From the NCBI RefSeq assembly GCF_040545425.1, contig NZ_JBEPLW010000004.1: DNA of 64,000 bases; one strand, written 5' to 3'. Each line of letters starts with the position of its first letter. Within the stretch, counting starts at the first letter, position 1. A program made the translations under genes and the position numbers. Source of the DNA: Bhargavaea ullalensis. Its GTDB lineage: Bacteria > Bacillota > Bacilli > Bacillales_A > Planococcaceae. This document shows, in pieces, positions 42,455 to 50,980 of this stretch. The notes under the pieces were generated by a model. It was not told where the DNA came from and did no database searches. It saw nothing but the letters and a program-made list of their open reading frames with translations.

Positions 42455-42958
42455 ATGAGCAAATCACGAGTTTCACGACGTCAATTCCTTAACTATACGT
42501 TGATGGGCGTCGGCGGATTCATGGCTTCCGGCATGCTCATGCCGATGATCCGCTTTGCAGTGGACCCTGTCCTCGAAGCCGGTGCTGCGGGAGATTTCAT
42601 CCCGACAAGCCAAAAGGTGAGCGAGCTGACAGATGAGCCGGTCCGCGTGGACTTCACGTATGACCAAGTGGACGGCTGGTACGAGTCCGAAGTGACGGGT
42701 ACCGCATGGGTTTACAAGGAAGGCGACAAGGTCGTCGCACTTTCACCGGTGTGCAAACACCTCGGCTGCACCGTGAACTGGGCATCCGACAAGGATCACC
42801 CGCACCAGTTCTACTGCCCTTGCCACGGCGGTCGCTATGAAAAGAACGGGAAAAACGTGCCGGGGACTCCTCCGACAGGCCCGCTCGACGAGTTTGACAC
42901 ACAGGAACAAGACGGCCTGCTTTATATCGGTGCCGCCAAACCGAACACACTAGTCTAA
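42455..42958 (+). CDS. qcrA: Menaquinol:cytochrome c reductase, Rieske subunit
   Basis: Carries the high-potential [2Fe-2S] cluster of the bc complex. The 167-residue protein has the cluster ligands in CKHLGC and CPCHGG. The N-terminus has a twin-arginine-like SRRQFLNY followed by one membrane span (about 13-33), the usual uncleaved Tat anchor. Two ATG codons adjoin; 42455 gives better spacing to GGGGGG. It starts the qcrABC operon, which B. subtilis ResD activates. Confidence 0.95.
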   Translation: MSKSRVSRRQFLNYTLMGVGGFMASGMLMPMIRFAVDPVLEAGAAGDFIPTSQKVSELTDEPVRVDFTYDQVDGWYESEVTGTAWVYKEGDKVVALSPVCKHLGCTVNWASDKDHPHQFYCPCHGGRYEKNGKNVPGTPPTGPLDEFDTQEQDGLLYIGAAKPNTLV

Positions 42959-42980
42959 TTAGTTAGGGGGTCAGAAAACC

Positions 42981-43655
42981 GTGCTGAACAGAATCTACGA
43001 TTGGGTGGATGAGCGGCTCGACATCACGCCGATCTGGCGCGACATCGCCGACCACGAAGTACCTGAGCACGTAAACCCTGCGCATCATTTTTCCGCATTC
43101 ATCTACTGCTTCGGCGGTCTGACATTCTTCGTCACCGTCATCCAGATCCTGTCCGGGATGTTCCTCACGATGTATTACACACCGGACATCGAAAATGCTT
43201 GGAGATCCGTTTACTATCTTCAAAACGAAGTGGCATTCGGTGAGATTGTGCGCGGTATGCACCACTGGGGGGCATCTCTTGTCATCGTCATGATGTTCCT
43301 ACATACTTTGCGGGTATTCTTCACAGGTTCTTACAAGAAGCCGCGTGAACTGAACTGGATCGTCGGAGTTCTCATCTTCGTCGTCATGCTCGGTCTCGGG
43401 TTCACGGGCTACCTTCTCCCTTGGGACATGAAAGCCCTCTTTGCAACGAAGGTCGGTATTGAAATCGCAGCATCCGTTCCGTTCATCGGGGAGTGGATCA
43501 AGGTCCTCCTTGCAGGGGATTCCGTCATCCTCGGAGCTCAGACGCTTACTCGCTTCTTCGCGATTCATGTGTTCTTCCTGCCGGCTGCATTGCTTGCACT
43601 GCTTGCGGCTCACTTCATCATGATCCGGAGACAAGGTATTTCCGGTCCGTTGTAA
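42981..43655 (+). CDS. qcrB: Menaquinol:cytochrome c reductase, cytochrome b subunit
   Basis: The haem b protein that oxidises menaquinol. The 224-residue protein has four spans and paired haem-ligand histidines in MHHWGAS/MFLHTLR and FFAIHVFFLP/AAHFIM, plus FTGYLLPWD. This short b6-type subunit carries only the N-terminal half of cytochrome b; the other half is in qcrC. It starts at GTG with AGGGGG about 10 bases upstream. Confidence 0.95.
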   Translation: MLNRIYDWVDERLDITPIWRDIADHEVPEHVNPAHHFSAFIYCFGGLTFFVTVIQILSGMFLTMYYTPDIENAWRSVYYLQNEVAFGEIVRGMHHWGASLVIVMMFLHTLRVFFTGSYKKPRELNWIVGVLIFVVMLGLGFTGYLLPWDMKALFATKVGIEIAASVPFIGEWIKVLLAGDSVILGAQTLTRFFAIHVFFLPAALLALLAAHFIMIRRQGISGPL

Positions 43656-43695
43656 GATTGACGGACACTAACGTCCAAAAAGAGGAGGGGACACT

Positions 43696-44484
43696 ATGCA
43701 TCGCGGAAAAGGGATGAAATTCGTCGGTGATTCCCGTATTCGTTCATACGAGAAAAACCGGATCCCGAAAGACTATTCGGAGTACCCAGGCAAAACGGAA
43801 GCATTCTGGCCAAACTTCCTTTTGAAGGAATGGATGATCGGTGCAATCTTCCTCGTCGGATACCTGATCCTCACGGTCGCCCACCCGTCTCCGCTGGAGC
43901 GCCAGGCCGACCCGACCGACACAGGATATATTCCGCTGCCTGACTGGTACTTCCTGTTCATGTACCAGCTGCTGAAATATGAATTTGCATCCGGGCCATT
44001 CAACGTGGTCGGTGCCATCGTCATCCCGGGCCTTGCCATCGGCGCCCTCATGCTCGTGCCGTTCATGGACACGACAAAGGAACGCCGCCCAATCAAGCGT
44101 CCGCTCCCGACGGCATTCATGCTGCTTGCGCTTTGCTCGATGATTTATCTCACTTGGGAATCCGTCGTCAACCACGACTGGGAAGCTGCAAAAGCCCAAG
44201 GTGAAATCGTCGAAGAAGCAGATTTCGATACGTCCGACCCGGGCTATGAAATCTACATGAACCAATCCTGCGTGACTTGCCACGGCGAGAACTTCGAAGG
44301 ATCTCCGGCCGGAGCTCCGCTCGTCGGCTCGGGACACACAGCTGAAGAAGTCAAGGACATCGCAGTGAACGGAATCGCGAAAGACGGCCAGCAACTCATG
44401 CCGCCTAACGCTTTCCAAGGTTCTGACGAAGAACTTGATCAGCTTGCCGAGTTCATCTCGGGCATCACAAATCAGGAAAAATGA
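43696..44484 (+). CDS. qcrC: Menaquinol:cytochrome c reductase, cytochrome b/c subunit
   Basis: A fusion of a subunit IV-like membrane part (three spans; LPDWYFLFMYQLLKY) and a C-terminal cytochrome c domain with CVTCH at about residue 192-196 and a distal methionine in QQLMPP. The 262-residue protein passes electrons from the Rieske cluster to cytochrome c or caa3 oxidase. Haem attachment requires the ResABC system. AGAGGAGGGG precedes the ATG. Confidence 0.95.
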   Translation: MHRGKGMKFVGDSRIRSYEKNRIPKDYSEYPGKTEAFWPNFLLKEWMIGAIFLVGYLILTVAHPSPLERQADPTDTGYIPLPDWYFLFMYQLLKYEFASGPFNVVGAIVIPGLAIGALMLVPFMDTTKERRPIKRPLPTAFMLLALCSMIYLTWESVVNHDWEAAKAQGEIVEEADFDTSDPGYEIYMNQSCVTCHGENFEGSPAGAPLVGSGHTAEEVKDIAVNGIAKDGQQLMPPNAFQGSDEELDQLAEFISGITNQEK

Positions 44485-44486
44485 TT

Positions 44487-44514
44487 AAAAGAGCCAGGAA
44501 ACTGGCTCTTTTTT
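44487..44514 (+). terminator. Terminator after qcrC
   Basis: Perfect 11-base arms 44487-44497 and 44502-44512 with a GAAA loop and T-run. Confidence 0.92.
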
Positions 44515-44532
44515 CATACCCGGAGGTTTCAC

Positions 44533-45147
44533 ATGTATCCACTCATCAGTTTGATCAAAGCCATCCTGAACAGCCGGAAATTTCTCATCGTGTTGTTTCT
44601 CGTCAACCTTGCCGGAACCATCTACGGCTATGTTTGGTACGGGGGCCAGCTGAAGAATACCGAGACCGTCTTCCTGCCGTTTGTTCCCGACAGCCCGACG
44701 GCGAGCCTCTTTTTCACGCTCGCGGTGCTTGGCTGGATCCTCGGCAGGCATTGGAAGCTGATCGAGGCGATCGCCCTCATCACGCTCGTCAAATACGGCC
44801 TGTGGGCGGTCGTGATGAACATCTGGACACAGATCGAGAGCGGACCGATCGGCCCTCTCGGCTGGATGCTCGTCGTTTCCCACTTTGCCATGGCGCTTGA
44901 AGCGGTGCTTTACATGGACCATTACCGGTTTGGCCTCGGGCATATTGCCGTTGCTTCGGTCTGGACTTTGCATGATGTCATCATCGACTATGTGTTCGGC
45001 CAGATGCCGGTTTACGGCGATCTGATGCAGCATATGGACATCATCGGATACTTCACGTTCTGGCTGTCCGTTGCCTGCATCGCACTCGCTGTTTATTCGT
45101 GGCGCCGCCGGTCCGTTTTATTGGCGGAAGGGACGCCGAGCCGGTAA
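44533..45147 (+). CDS. ypjA: Membrane protein YpjA (DUF1405)
   Basis: A 204-residue polytopic protein with about six spans, of the DUF1405 family found downstream of qcrABC. Conserved polar patches are NLAGTIYGYVWYGGQL and HDVIIDYVFG. The role is unknown. CGGAGG lies upstream of the ATG, immediately after the qcrC terminator, so a promoter must lie further up or there is read-through. Confidence 0.82.
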   Translation: MYPLISLIKAILNSRKFLIVLFLVNLAGTIYGYVWYGGQLKNTETVFLPFVPDSPTASLFFTLAVLGWILGRHWKLIEAIALITLVKYGLWAVVMNIWTQIESGPIGPLGWMLVVSHFAMALEAVLYMDHYRFGLGHIAVASVWTLHDVIIDYVFGQMPVYGDLMQHMDIIGYFTFWLSVACIALAVYSWRRRSVLLAEGTPSR

Positions 45148-45150
45148 AAT
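45121..45150 (+). promoter_or_regulatory. Possible promoter for the zinc peptidase gene
   Basis: TTGGCG (45121-45126), 18-base spacer, TAAAAT (45145-45150); the -35 lies in the last codons of ypjA. Confidence 0.4.
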
Positions 45151-45180
45151 ATAAGTAGATAGAAAAAGGGAGGATATAGA

Positions 45181-45849
45181 ATGTTCCTGATCTACCTGCT
45201 GATCATCATCGCATTGCCGATTTATGCGCAGTCGAAAGTGAAAAGCGCCTACAGCAAATATTCGCGGGTCCGCTCGACCTCCGGGATGACGGGTGCAGAA
45301 GTCGCACGTCTTATCCTTGATAAGAACGGACTCCAGGACGTCAAAGTCGTTGAAACGCCGGGCGTCCTTTCCGACCACTACAACCCGATCACGAAAACCG
45401 TCGCCCTGTCTACGGACAACTACCGGAATCCGTCTGTCGCAGGCACCGCCGTCGCTGCCCATGAAGTCGGCCACGCCATCCAGGATGCCCATGACTATGC
45501 ATTCCTGCGTTTCCGCCACCGGCTTGCACCGGTTGCGAACATCACGTCAAACGCCTCTTGGATCTTCATCATGGCCGGCTTGTTCTTCTCGAGCATGAAC
45601 AACCTGCTCGGCATCGGCATCGCCCTCATGGCAGTCGGCGTCCTGTTCCAGGTCGTCACACTTCCGGTTGAGTTCAATGCATCCAGCCGTGCGATGAACC
45701 AGATAGTCGAACTTGGCATCATCCGCAACGAGGAAGAGCCGGCAGCCCGGAAAGTGCTCAGTGCCGCGGCACTCACATACGTAGCAGCCGCTGCGGTCGC
45801 CGTGCTTGAACTGGTCCGCCTGCTGCTCATCTTCAACAACCGCGACTGA
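45181..45849 (+). CDS. Zinc metallopeptidase, YugP family
   Basis: A 222-residue membrane protein of the neutral zinc metallopeptidase 2 family. An N-terminal membrane span (about 1-17) is followed by the HEVGH zinc-binding motif near residue 95, two further spans (about 115-160) and a C-terminal hydrophobic end (about 195-218). A second conserved part is EFNASSRAM, where the glutamate is the likely third ligand. In B. subtilis the homologue YugP lies elsewhere and ypjB occupies this site. The substrate is unknown. Confidence 0.87.
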   Translation: MFLIYLLIIIALPIYAQSKVKSAYSKYSRVRSTSGMTGAEVARLILDKNGLQDVKVVETPGVLSDHYNPITKTVALSTDNYRNPSVAGTAVAAHEVGHAIQDAHDYAFLRFRHRLAPVANITSNASWIFIMAGLFFSSMNNLLGIGIALMAVGVLFQVVTLPVEFNASSRAMNQIVELGIIRNEEEPAARKVLSAAALTYVAAAAVAVLELVRLLLIFNNRD

Positions 45850-45856
45850 CGGTATG

Positions 45857-45894
45857 AAAACCCCCTCCGAATGTATGTATTCGGAGGGGGTTTT
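45857..45894. terminator. Bidirectional terminator between the peptidase gene and ypjC
   Basis: Perfect 16-base arms 45857-45872 and 45879-45894 with A4/T4 ends, between two converging genes. Confidence 0.92.
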
Positions 45895-45898
45895 GCCT

Positions 45899-46768
45899 TT
45901 ATTCAAGCGGACGCTTTTCTTCATCAAGCGTAAATCCTTCCCCCATGACATCCTTCACGTCGGTGACGGAGACGAATGCATGCGGATCCACAGAATTAAT
46001 GATGTTCTTCAAGCGCACGATCTCGTTTTTTCCGACCACGCAGTAAATCACTTCACGCGGCGATTTGGTGAAATGCCCGTAGCCTCTCAGGACGGTGACG
46101 CCGCGTTCCATCTCTTCCGTAATCTTTTCGGCGATTTCATCCTGCCATTCGGAAATGATCCATGCCCCACGTCCCGAGTACGCCCCTTCCTGGACAAAAT
46201 CGATGACCCGGGCGCCGAGGAAGACGGCCACAAGTGTGTACATCATTCGGGGCGTCGTCAGGTAGGTTGCCCATGACAGCAGGATGACGAATGCATCGAA
46301 CATGAACATCGTCCGCCCCATGCTCCAACCCGCGTACTTGTTGGCGAGCCGCGCAATGATGTCGACACCGCCGGTCGTTCCACCGTAGCGGAAGATGATC
46401 CCGAGACCGATGCCGATAAAGACGCCGGCGAACAGCGCCACGAGGAACATGTCGTTTTCCAGGCCGACTTCAAATTGGTAAATCGTGAAGACCTTCAGGA
46501 AAACCGAAACCGCCACCGTTCCGATGACCGTATAGATGAACGGCTTCCTCCCGAGCAGCTTCCAGCCGATGAAGAACATGGGCACATTCAGCACAAGGTT
46601 CATGAGCGCGGGGTCAAGATTGAAGACGAACAGCAGTATCAGTGTCAGACCGGTGAATCCGCCTTCCGCAAGCTCGTTCTGTATGTTGAAGTGGACGAGA
46701 CCAAAGCTCATAATGGCGGCCCCGAACAGGATCATGATGATATTTTTCACTTTTATCCCCTGGAACAT
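45899..46768 (-). CDS. ypjC: YitT-family membrane protein YpjC
   Basis: A 289-residue protein with five or six spans in the first 185 residues and a C-terminal cytosolic DUF2179 domain (about 215-289) with GVTVLRGYGHFTKSPREVIYCVV, a ligand-binding ACT-like fold. The function is not established. The frame can be extended through the upstream repeat, but ATG 46768 with AAGGG about 9 bases away matches the B. subtilis length. It is one of three minus-strand genes before ponA. Confidence 0.83.
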   Translation of the reverse strand: MFQGIKVKNIIMILFGAAIMSFGLVHFNIQNELAEGGFTGLTLILLFVFNLDPALMNLVLNVPMFFIGWKLLGRKPFIYTVIGTVAVSVFLKVFTIYQFEVGLENDMFLVALFAGVFIGIGLGIIFRYGGTTGGVDIIARLANKYAGWSMGRTMFMFDAFVILLSWATYLTTPRMMYTLVAVFLGARVIDFVQEGAYSGRGAWIISEWQDEIAEKITEEMERGVTVLRGYGHFTKSPREVIYCVVGKNEIVRLKNIINSVDPHAFVSVTDVKDVMGEGFTLDEEKRPLE

Positions 46769-46794
46769 CCGCAACATCCCTTCTGATTCTAATA

Positions 46795-47052
46795 CCTGTC
46801 GGAGGCCCGGCGACGCCGGGTCAGTCAGCCGAAATTGGCTGACTTCCCAAACACGGCCCCCTCCGCTTTTCTTTGTCCAGCTGCGGGGGCCAGACCCTCG
46901 GGTCATAAGCCATCCGGCTCTGCAAAGCAGGCTTTGCGCTGCCGGCTGTCTTATGCCTGTCGGAGGCCCGGCAACGCCGGGTCAGTCAGCCTTTGCCGCA
47001 AAGCGGCGCAGTTAGGCTGACTTCCATTGAACAGCCGCCCTCCGCTTTTCTT
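46795..47052. repeat. Duplicated palindromic intergenic element
   Basis: A 36-base segment at 46795-46830 recurs at 46956-46991 with one mismatch. In both copies GGCTGACTTCC and a CCCTCCGCTTTTCTT end follow, giving copies 46795-46873 and 46956-47052. Between them TTGTCCAGCTGCGGGGGCC and CCCTCGGGTCATAAG lead into a hairpin (GCAAAGC/GCTTTGC core, CATAAG/CTTATG outer). The pattern CCAGCT, TCGGGTCATAAG, CTTATGCCTGTCGG, CGCTTTTCTT is known to me from dispersed Bacillus-group repeats. No gene is present. Confidence 0.75.
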
Positions 47053-47074
47053 AGTATCCTTGATTCGATTAGTT

Positions 47075-47104
47075 TTGACAATAGGATGGCGGTTTATATA
47101 CGAT
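47075..47104 (+). promoter_or_regulatory. Promoter for ypjD-dapB
   Basis: Consensus TTGACA (47075-47080), 18-base spacer, TACGAT (47099-47104), just after the repeat element. Confidence 0.6.
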
Positions 47105-47123
47105 GAAGGGAGGAGTTGAACGA

Positions 47124-47462
47124 ATGATGGAAAAAGCGCGTACGATGAAGGACATGCAACAAGAAGTGGATCGTTACATATCCCAGTTTAAAGAGGGGTA
47201 TTTTCCGCCGATGGAACTGCTGGCCCGTCTCACGGAGGAGCTGGGCGAACTGGCAAGGGAAGTACAGAATGTCCATGGGATGAAGAAGAAAAAGCCGACG
47301 GAAGCGGAGAAGTCGATGGAAGAGGAATTGGGCGATCTGTTTTTCGTGCTGATCTGCTTTGCCAATTCCAGCGGCATTGACATGGACCGGGCGCTGGCCA
47401 CGGTGATGGAGAAGTTCAGCACCCGGGACCGGGACAGGTGGACTAAAATCGGGGAGGAATAA
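47124..47462 (+). CDS. ypjD: MazG-like nucleotide pyrophosphohydrolase YpjD
   Basis: A 112-residue all-alpha NTP pyrophosphatase of the MazG/dUTPase-2 superfamily. The metal-binding EEx2E and ExxD motifs are visible in TEELGELAREV and SMEEELGDLFFVL. Such enzymes remove abnormal nucleoside triphosphates; the substrate is not known. ATG 47124 follows GGGAGGAG at 8 bases. dapB starts 2 bases after its stop. Confidence 0.85.
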   Translation: MMEKARTMKDMQQEVDRYISQFKEGYFPPMELLARLTEELGELAREVQNVHGMKKKKPTEAEKSMEEELGDLFFVLICFANSSGIDMDRALATVMEKFSTRDRDRWTKIGEE

Positions 47463-47464
47463 AC

Positions 47465-48226
47465 ATGATCCGAGTGGCGGTGGCCGGACCGCGCGGCCGA
47501 ATGGGCGCATTGGCGGTGGAAACGCTCGTGACGCAGCGAGACATGCTGCTGGTCGGCGTGCTGGACAGGAAGATGGCCGAACAGTCGGCCACGATTGCCG
47601 GAGCCGTGCCGATTTATACAGACATGGCGACTCTTGCGGAAGAGTCAAAACCGGATGTGCTCGTTGAGCTGACCACCCACGAAACCGTGTTTTCACATGC
47701 AAAGGAAGCGATCAAAGAAGGAATACGGCCGGTCGTCGGGACGAGCGGGCTGTCCGCAGAGCAGATTGACCGGCTTGCAGAACTCAGCCGCGAGCGGGGC
47801 CTCGGGTGTCTCATTGTACCGAACTTTTCAATCGGAGCGGCCTTGATGATGAAGTTTGCGGCGGTTGCAGCCAAGTTGATGCCGGAAGCGGAAATCATCG
47901 AACTGCATCATAGCGGCAAAAAAGATGCCCCTTCCGGAACGGCGGAACTGACGGCCCGGATGATGGCCGCATCCATCGCAAAGAGCAAGAACCTGAACGA
48001 CGATCCGGACAAAGAAGACGGAACGGCCGTCATTCCGATCCATAGCGTACGGCTTCCCGGCCTGCTTTCCCATCAGGAAGTCCTGTTCGGCGGAGAGGGG
48101 CAGCTGCTCACGATCCGCCATGATTCATTCAGCAGGGAATCCTACATGTCCGGCATTAAACTGTCGGTCCGGGAAGTGATGAAACGAGAAGGGCTCGTCT
48201 ATGGGCTCGACAAACTAATCGGCTGA
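47465..48226 (+). CDS. dapB: 4-hydroxy-tetrahydrodipicolinate reductase
   Basis: Second committed step to diaminopimelate and lysine, with NAD(P)H. The 253-residue protein has the nucleotide motif VAGPRGRMG, the catalytic ELHHSGKKDAPSGTA and the FSIGAALM segment. It is slightly shorter than the B. subtilis enzyme. In spore formers the pathway also provides dipicolinate. GGGGAGGAA lies before the ATG. Confidence 0.95.
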   Translation: MIRVAVAGPRGRMGALAVETLVTQRDMLLVGVLDRKMAEQSATIAGAVPIYTDMATLAEESKPDVLVELTTHETVFSHAKEAIKEGIRPVVGTSGLSAEQIDRLAELSRERGLGCLIVPNFSIGAALMMKFAAVAAKLMPEAEIIELHHSGKKDAPSGTAELTARMMAASIAKSKNLNDDPDKEDGTAVIPIHSVRLPGLLSHQEVLFGGEGQLLTIRHDSFSRESYMSGIKLSVREVMKREGLVYGLDKLIG

Positions 48227-48240
48227 AACGGAGGGCCCCC

Positions 48241-48657
48241 ATGAATATTGCATTGATTGCGCATGATCGAAAAAAAGACGATCTCATTGAATTTGTGATC
48301 GCTTACCTGCCCATTTTCTCAAAACACCGCTTGTACGCGACGGGGACGACGGGCAGGAGAGTATCGGAAGCGACCGGACTGGATGTTCACTGCTATCAGT
48401 CCGGCCCGCTCGGAGGAGACCAGCAGATCGGGGCCATGGTGGCGCAGAACCTCATGGACCTCATTATCTTCTTCAGGGATCCGCTGACCGCACAGCCGCA
48501 TGAGCCGGATGTTTCGGCGCTGCTGCGGCTGTCAGACGTGTACAAGGTCCCGCTTGCCACGAATATGGGTACGGCGGAGGTCCTGCTGCGCGGATTGTCC
48601 GAACATCATCTGGACTGGCGGCTGGAAGAAAAGCGCGAAGGGAGGAACGGGCGATGA
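48241..48657 (+). CDS. mgsA: Methylglyoxal synthase
   Basis: Converts dihydroxyacetone phosphate to methylglyoxal and phosphate, a bypass of lower glycolysis. The 138-residue protein has the family AHDRKKDDL, YATGTTG, SGPLGGDQQIGA and FFRDPLTAQPHEPD, including the catalytic aspartate in GGDQQ/RDPL. CGGAGGG precedes the ATG and its end overlaps bshA by 4 bases. Bacillithiol made by the next gene is a cofactor for methylglyoxal detoxification, which may explain the grouping. Confidence 0.95.
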   Translation: MNIALIAHDRKKDDLIEFVIAYLPIFSKHRLYATGTTGRRVSEATGLDVHCYQSGPLGGDQQIGAMVAQNLMDLIIFFRDPLTAQPHEPDVSALLRLSDVYKVPLATNMGTAEVLLRGLSEHHLDWRLEEKREGRNGR

Positions 48658-49793
48658 GAAAGCTGAAAATCGGCATCACCTGCTATCCATCACTTGGCGG
48701 CTCGGGCGTCGTCGCGACGGAACTCGGCATTTTGCTTGCAGAACGCGGGCACGAAGTTCATTTCATCACATCCGGCCGTCCGTTCCGCCTTTACATGGAC
48801 CAGCCGAACATCACCGTCCACGAAGTGGAAGTCGGCCATTATGCAGTGTTCAAGTTCACGCCGTATGACATCGCGCTGGCCAATAAAATTTCGGAAGTGA
48901 TCATCGACGAAGGCCTCGACATCCTGCATGCCCACTACGCCGTGCCGCATGCCGTTTGTGCCGCGCTTGCAAAGGACATGGCAGGGTCGGACCTCGCCGT
49001 TGTCACGACACTGCACGGAACCGACGTGACGGTGCTCGGCCACGACCCGACGCTGCGCGGCACCGTGAAGTACGGGATCAACAAATCCGACCTGACGACA
49101 GCCGTTTCCGATTCACTGAAGCAGGACACTTACGAACTGATCAAGCCATCAAAGGAAATACGCACGATCTATAACTTCATTGACGGGCGGCAATACCGCC
49201 CGGTCGACTCAAGCCATATGAAGGAAGCGCTCGGCATTCCCGAGTCGGACAAGGTCGTCATCCACGTGTCGAATTTCCGGAAGGTGAAGCGCATCGAAGA
49301 TGTCATCCGGAGCTTCAGGCTCATCAACGAAGAAATTCCGTCGAAGCTTCTGCTCGTCGGCGAAGGTCCGGAAATGTCGGACATGCATGCACTTGCCACG
49401 GACATCGGCGTCGGGACGGAGGTGCTGTTCCTCGGGAAGCGGGACGATCTGCCGGATCTGTTCTCAATCAGCGACCTGAACATGCTGTTGTCTGAAAAGG
49501 AAGCGTTCGGGCTCGTCCTCATCGAAGCGATGGCGTGCGGCGTTCCTTGCATCGGCTCGGACATCGGGGGCATTCCGGAAGTGATCACCGACGGGGAAAA
49601 CGGGTTCATCCGTCCGCTCGGTGACGTGGAAGCTTTTGCAGAGGCGGCGCTGCGGATCCTGAAAGAACCGGAACTCGCGGAAAAATTTTCGGACGACGCC
49701 ATCCGCAGCGTCGCCGAGCGCTTCAGCGCCGAGGAAATCGTCCGGCAGTATGAAGAAGTGTACTACGAAGCGCTCGGGGAGCAGAGGGATTGA
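48654..49793 (+). CDS. bshA: Bacillithiol glycosyltransferase BshA
   Basis: Joins UDP-GlcNAc and L-malate, the first step of bacillithiol synthesis. The 379-residue GT4 enzyme has the family start KIGITCYPSLGGSGVVATELG, HAHYAVPHA, TLHGTDVTVLG and the C-terminal donor motif EAFGLVLIEAMACG. It overlaps mgsA (ATGA) and cca. bshB1, which precedes bshA in B. subtilis, is absent. Confidence 0.94.
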   Translation: MRKLKIGITCYPSLGGSGVVATELGILLAERGHEVHFITSGRPFRLYMDQPNITVHEVEVGHYAVFKFTPYDIALANKISEVIIDEGLDILHAHYAVPHAVCAALAKDMAGSDLAVVTTLHGTDVTVLGHDPTLRGTVKYGINKSDLTTAVSDSLKQDTYELIKPSKEIRTIYNFIDGRQYRPVDSSHMKEALGIPESDKVVIHVSNFRKVKRIEDVIRSFRLINEEIPSKLLLVGEGPEMSDMHALATDIGVGTEVLFLGKRDDLPDLFSISDLNMLLSEKEAFGLVLIEAMACGVPCIGSDIGGIPEVITDGENGFIRPLGDVEAFAEAALRILKEPELAEKFSDDAIRSVAERFSAEEIVRQYEEVYYEALGEQRD

Positions 49794-50980
49794 CGGAGAA
49801 CATCTGGGCGGCAGCGTTTGACATCGTCCGGTCTCTCCGGGAAGCAGGATATGAGGCAGTCATCGTCGGCGGAGCGGTCAGGGACCGGATCATGGGACTG
49901 ACTGCGGATGACGTGGACGTCGCCACATCCGCACTGCCGGAGCAGGTGAAGAACGTATTCACGAAAACGGCGGATGTCGGAATCGCTCACGGCACCGTGC
50001 TCGTCATTCATCCGCTTGCGCCTGTGGAAGTGACGACATTCCGGACCGAGGGGACTTATTCGGACCACCGCCGTCCGGACAGTGTCAAGTATGTGACGTC
50101 GCTGAAGGAAGACCTGAGGCGCCGTGACTTCACAATGAATGCGATCGCCCTTCGTGAAGACGGTTCGCTCTACGATCCGTTCGGCGGCAGGGAAGATATC
50201 AGGAGCGGCATCATCCGTGCCGTCGGCGATCCGGACGGACGATTCGGCGAGGATGCATTGCGGATGATCAGGGCGGTCCGTTTTGCCGCAAAAACCGGCT
50301 TTCGGATCGAATCAGCCACGATGGGCGCGATCGGCCGCCATGCAGAGAGCATCCGGAAGGTTTCCGTCGAGCGGATCAAAATGGAACTCGACAAGGTATG
50401 GAAAAGCGGCCGTGCGGGCCTCGCCATGGAGCTGTTTCACCAAACGGGGCTGGCTGCACGGCTTCCGCTCATGGATTCTTCGCGTTCTGCATCCGATTTG
50501 CCCGTCTGGAGGAAATTCGGCGAGCCTGATGAATCTGTCGAAGGGTGGGCACTGCTTTCATTGCTGGCAGGCAGCCCGGAAGGCAACCCCTACAAGCTGT
50601 CCAATGCAGAAAAACGGACCGTCCGCCAGATTCGCGAGGCATTCGATATCCGCATCAGCCGCCCATACGATGAAATGGATCTGTACCGCCTGCCTGCACA
50701 TGCGCTTAAGACGGGATGGAAGTTTGCCTGGCTGACAGGAAAGACGGGACTGCCTGAACCGGAAGAAATCGACCGCCGCAAAGCACAACTTCCGGTCCGC
50801 TCCATGCGCGAACTGGACGTGACGGGCAATGAGCTGATCGCCTGGACAGGGGAAAAGGGCGGCCCCTGGGTGAAGAAATGGCTCGGTAAAATTGAGGAAG
50901 CCGTCGTCATGGGCCGGATTCCGAATCAAAGCGACGACATCAAAGGATGGTTCATAAATGGATTCAACAGTGAAAGATAA
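49790..50980 (+). CDS. cca: CCA tRNA nucleotidyltransferase
   Basis: Adds or repairs the 3' CCA of tRNAs. The 396-residue class II enzyme has VGGAVRD, the catalytic DDVDVATSA, RRRDFTMNA and DGRFGEDALRMIRA with the EDxxR nucleotide-recognition motif. It starts at TTG 49790 inside the bshA stop codon, with GGGGAG upstream. The 3' end overlaps birA by 23 bases, an unusually long overlap. Confidence 0.94.
   Translation: MTENIWAAAFDIVRSLREAGYEAVIVGGAVRDRIMGLTADDVDVATSALPEQVKNVFTKTADVGIAHGTVLVIHPLAPVEVTTFRTEGTYSDHRRPDSVKYVTSLKEDLRRRDFTMNAIALREDGSLYDPFGGREDIRSGIIRAVGDPDGRFGEDALRMIRAVRFAAKTGFRIESATMGAIGRHAESIRKVSVERIKMELDKVWKSGRAGLAMELFHQTGLAARLPLMDSSRSASDLPVWRKFGEPDESVEGWALLSLLAGSPEGNPYKLSNAEKRTVRQIREAFDIRISRPYDEMDLYRLPAHALKTGWKFAWLTGKTGLPEPEEIDRRKAQLPVRSMRELDVTGNELIAWTGEKGGPWVKKWLGKIEEAVVMGRIPNQSDDIKGWFINGFNSER

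Noticed and set aside
46795..47052. Small genes inside the repeat
   Set aside because: Frames are short, lack ribosome sites and follow the palindromes; the region matches a non-coding repeat.
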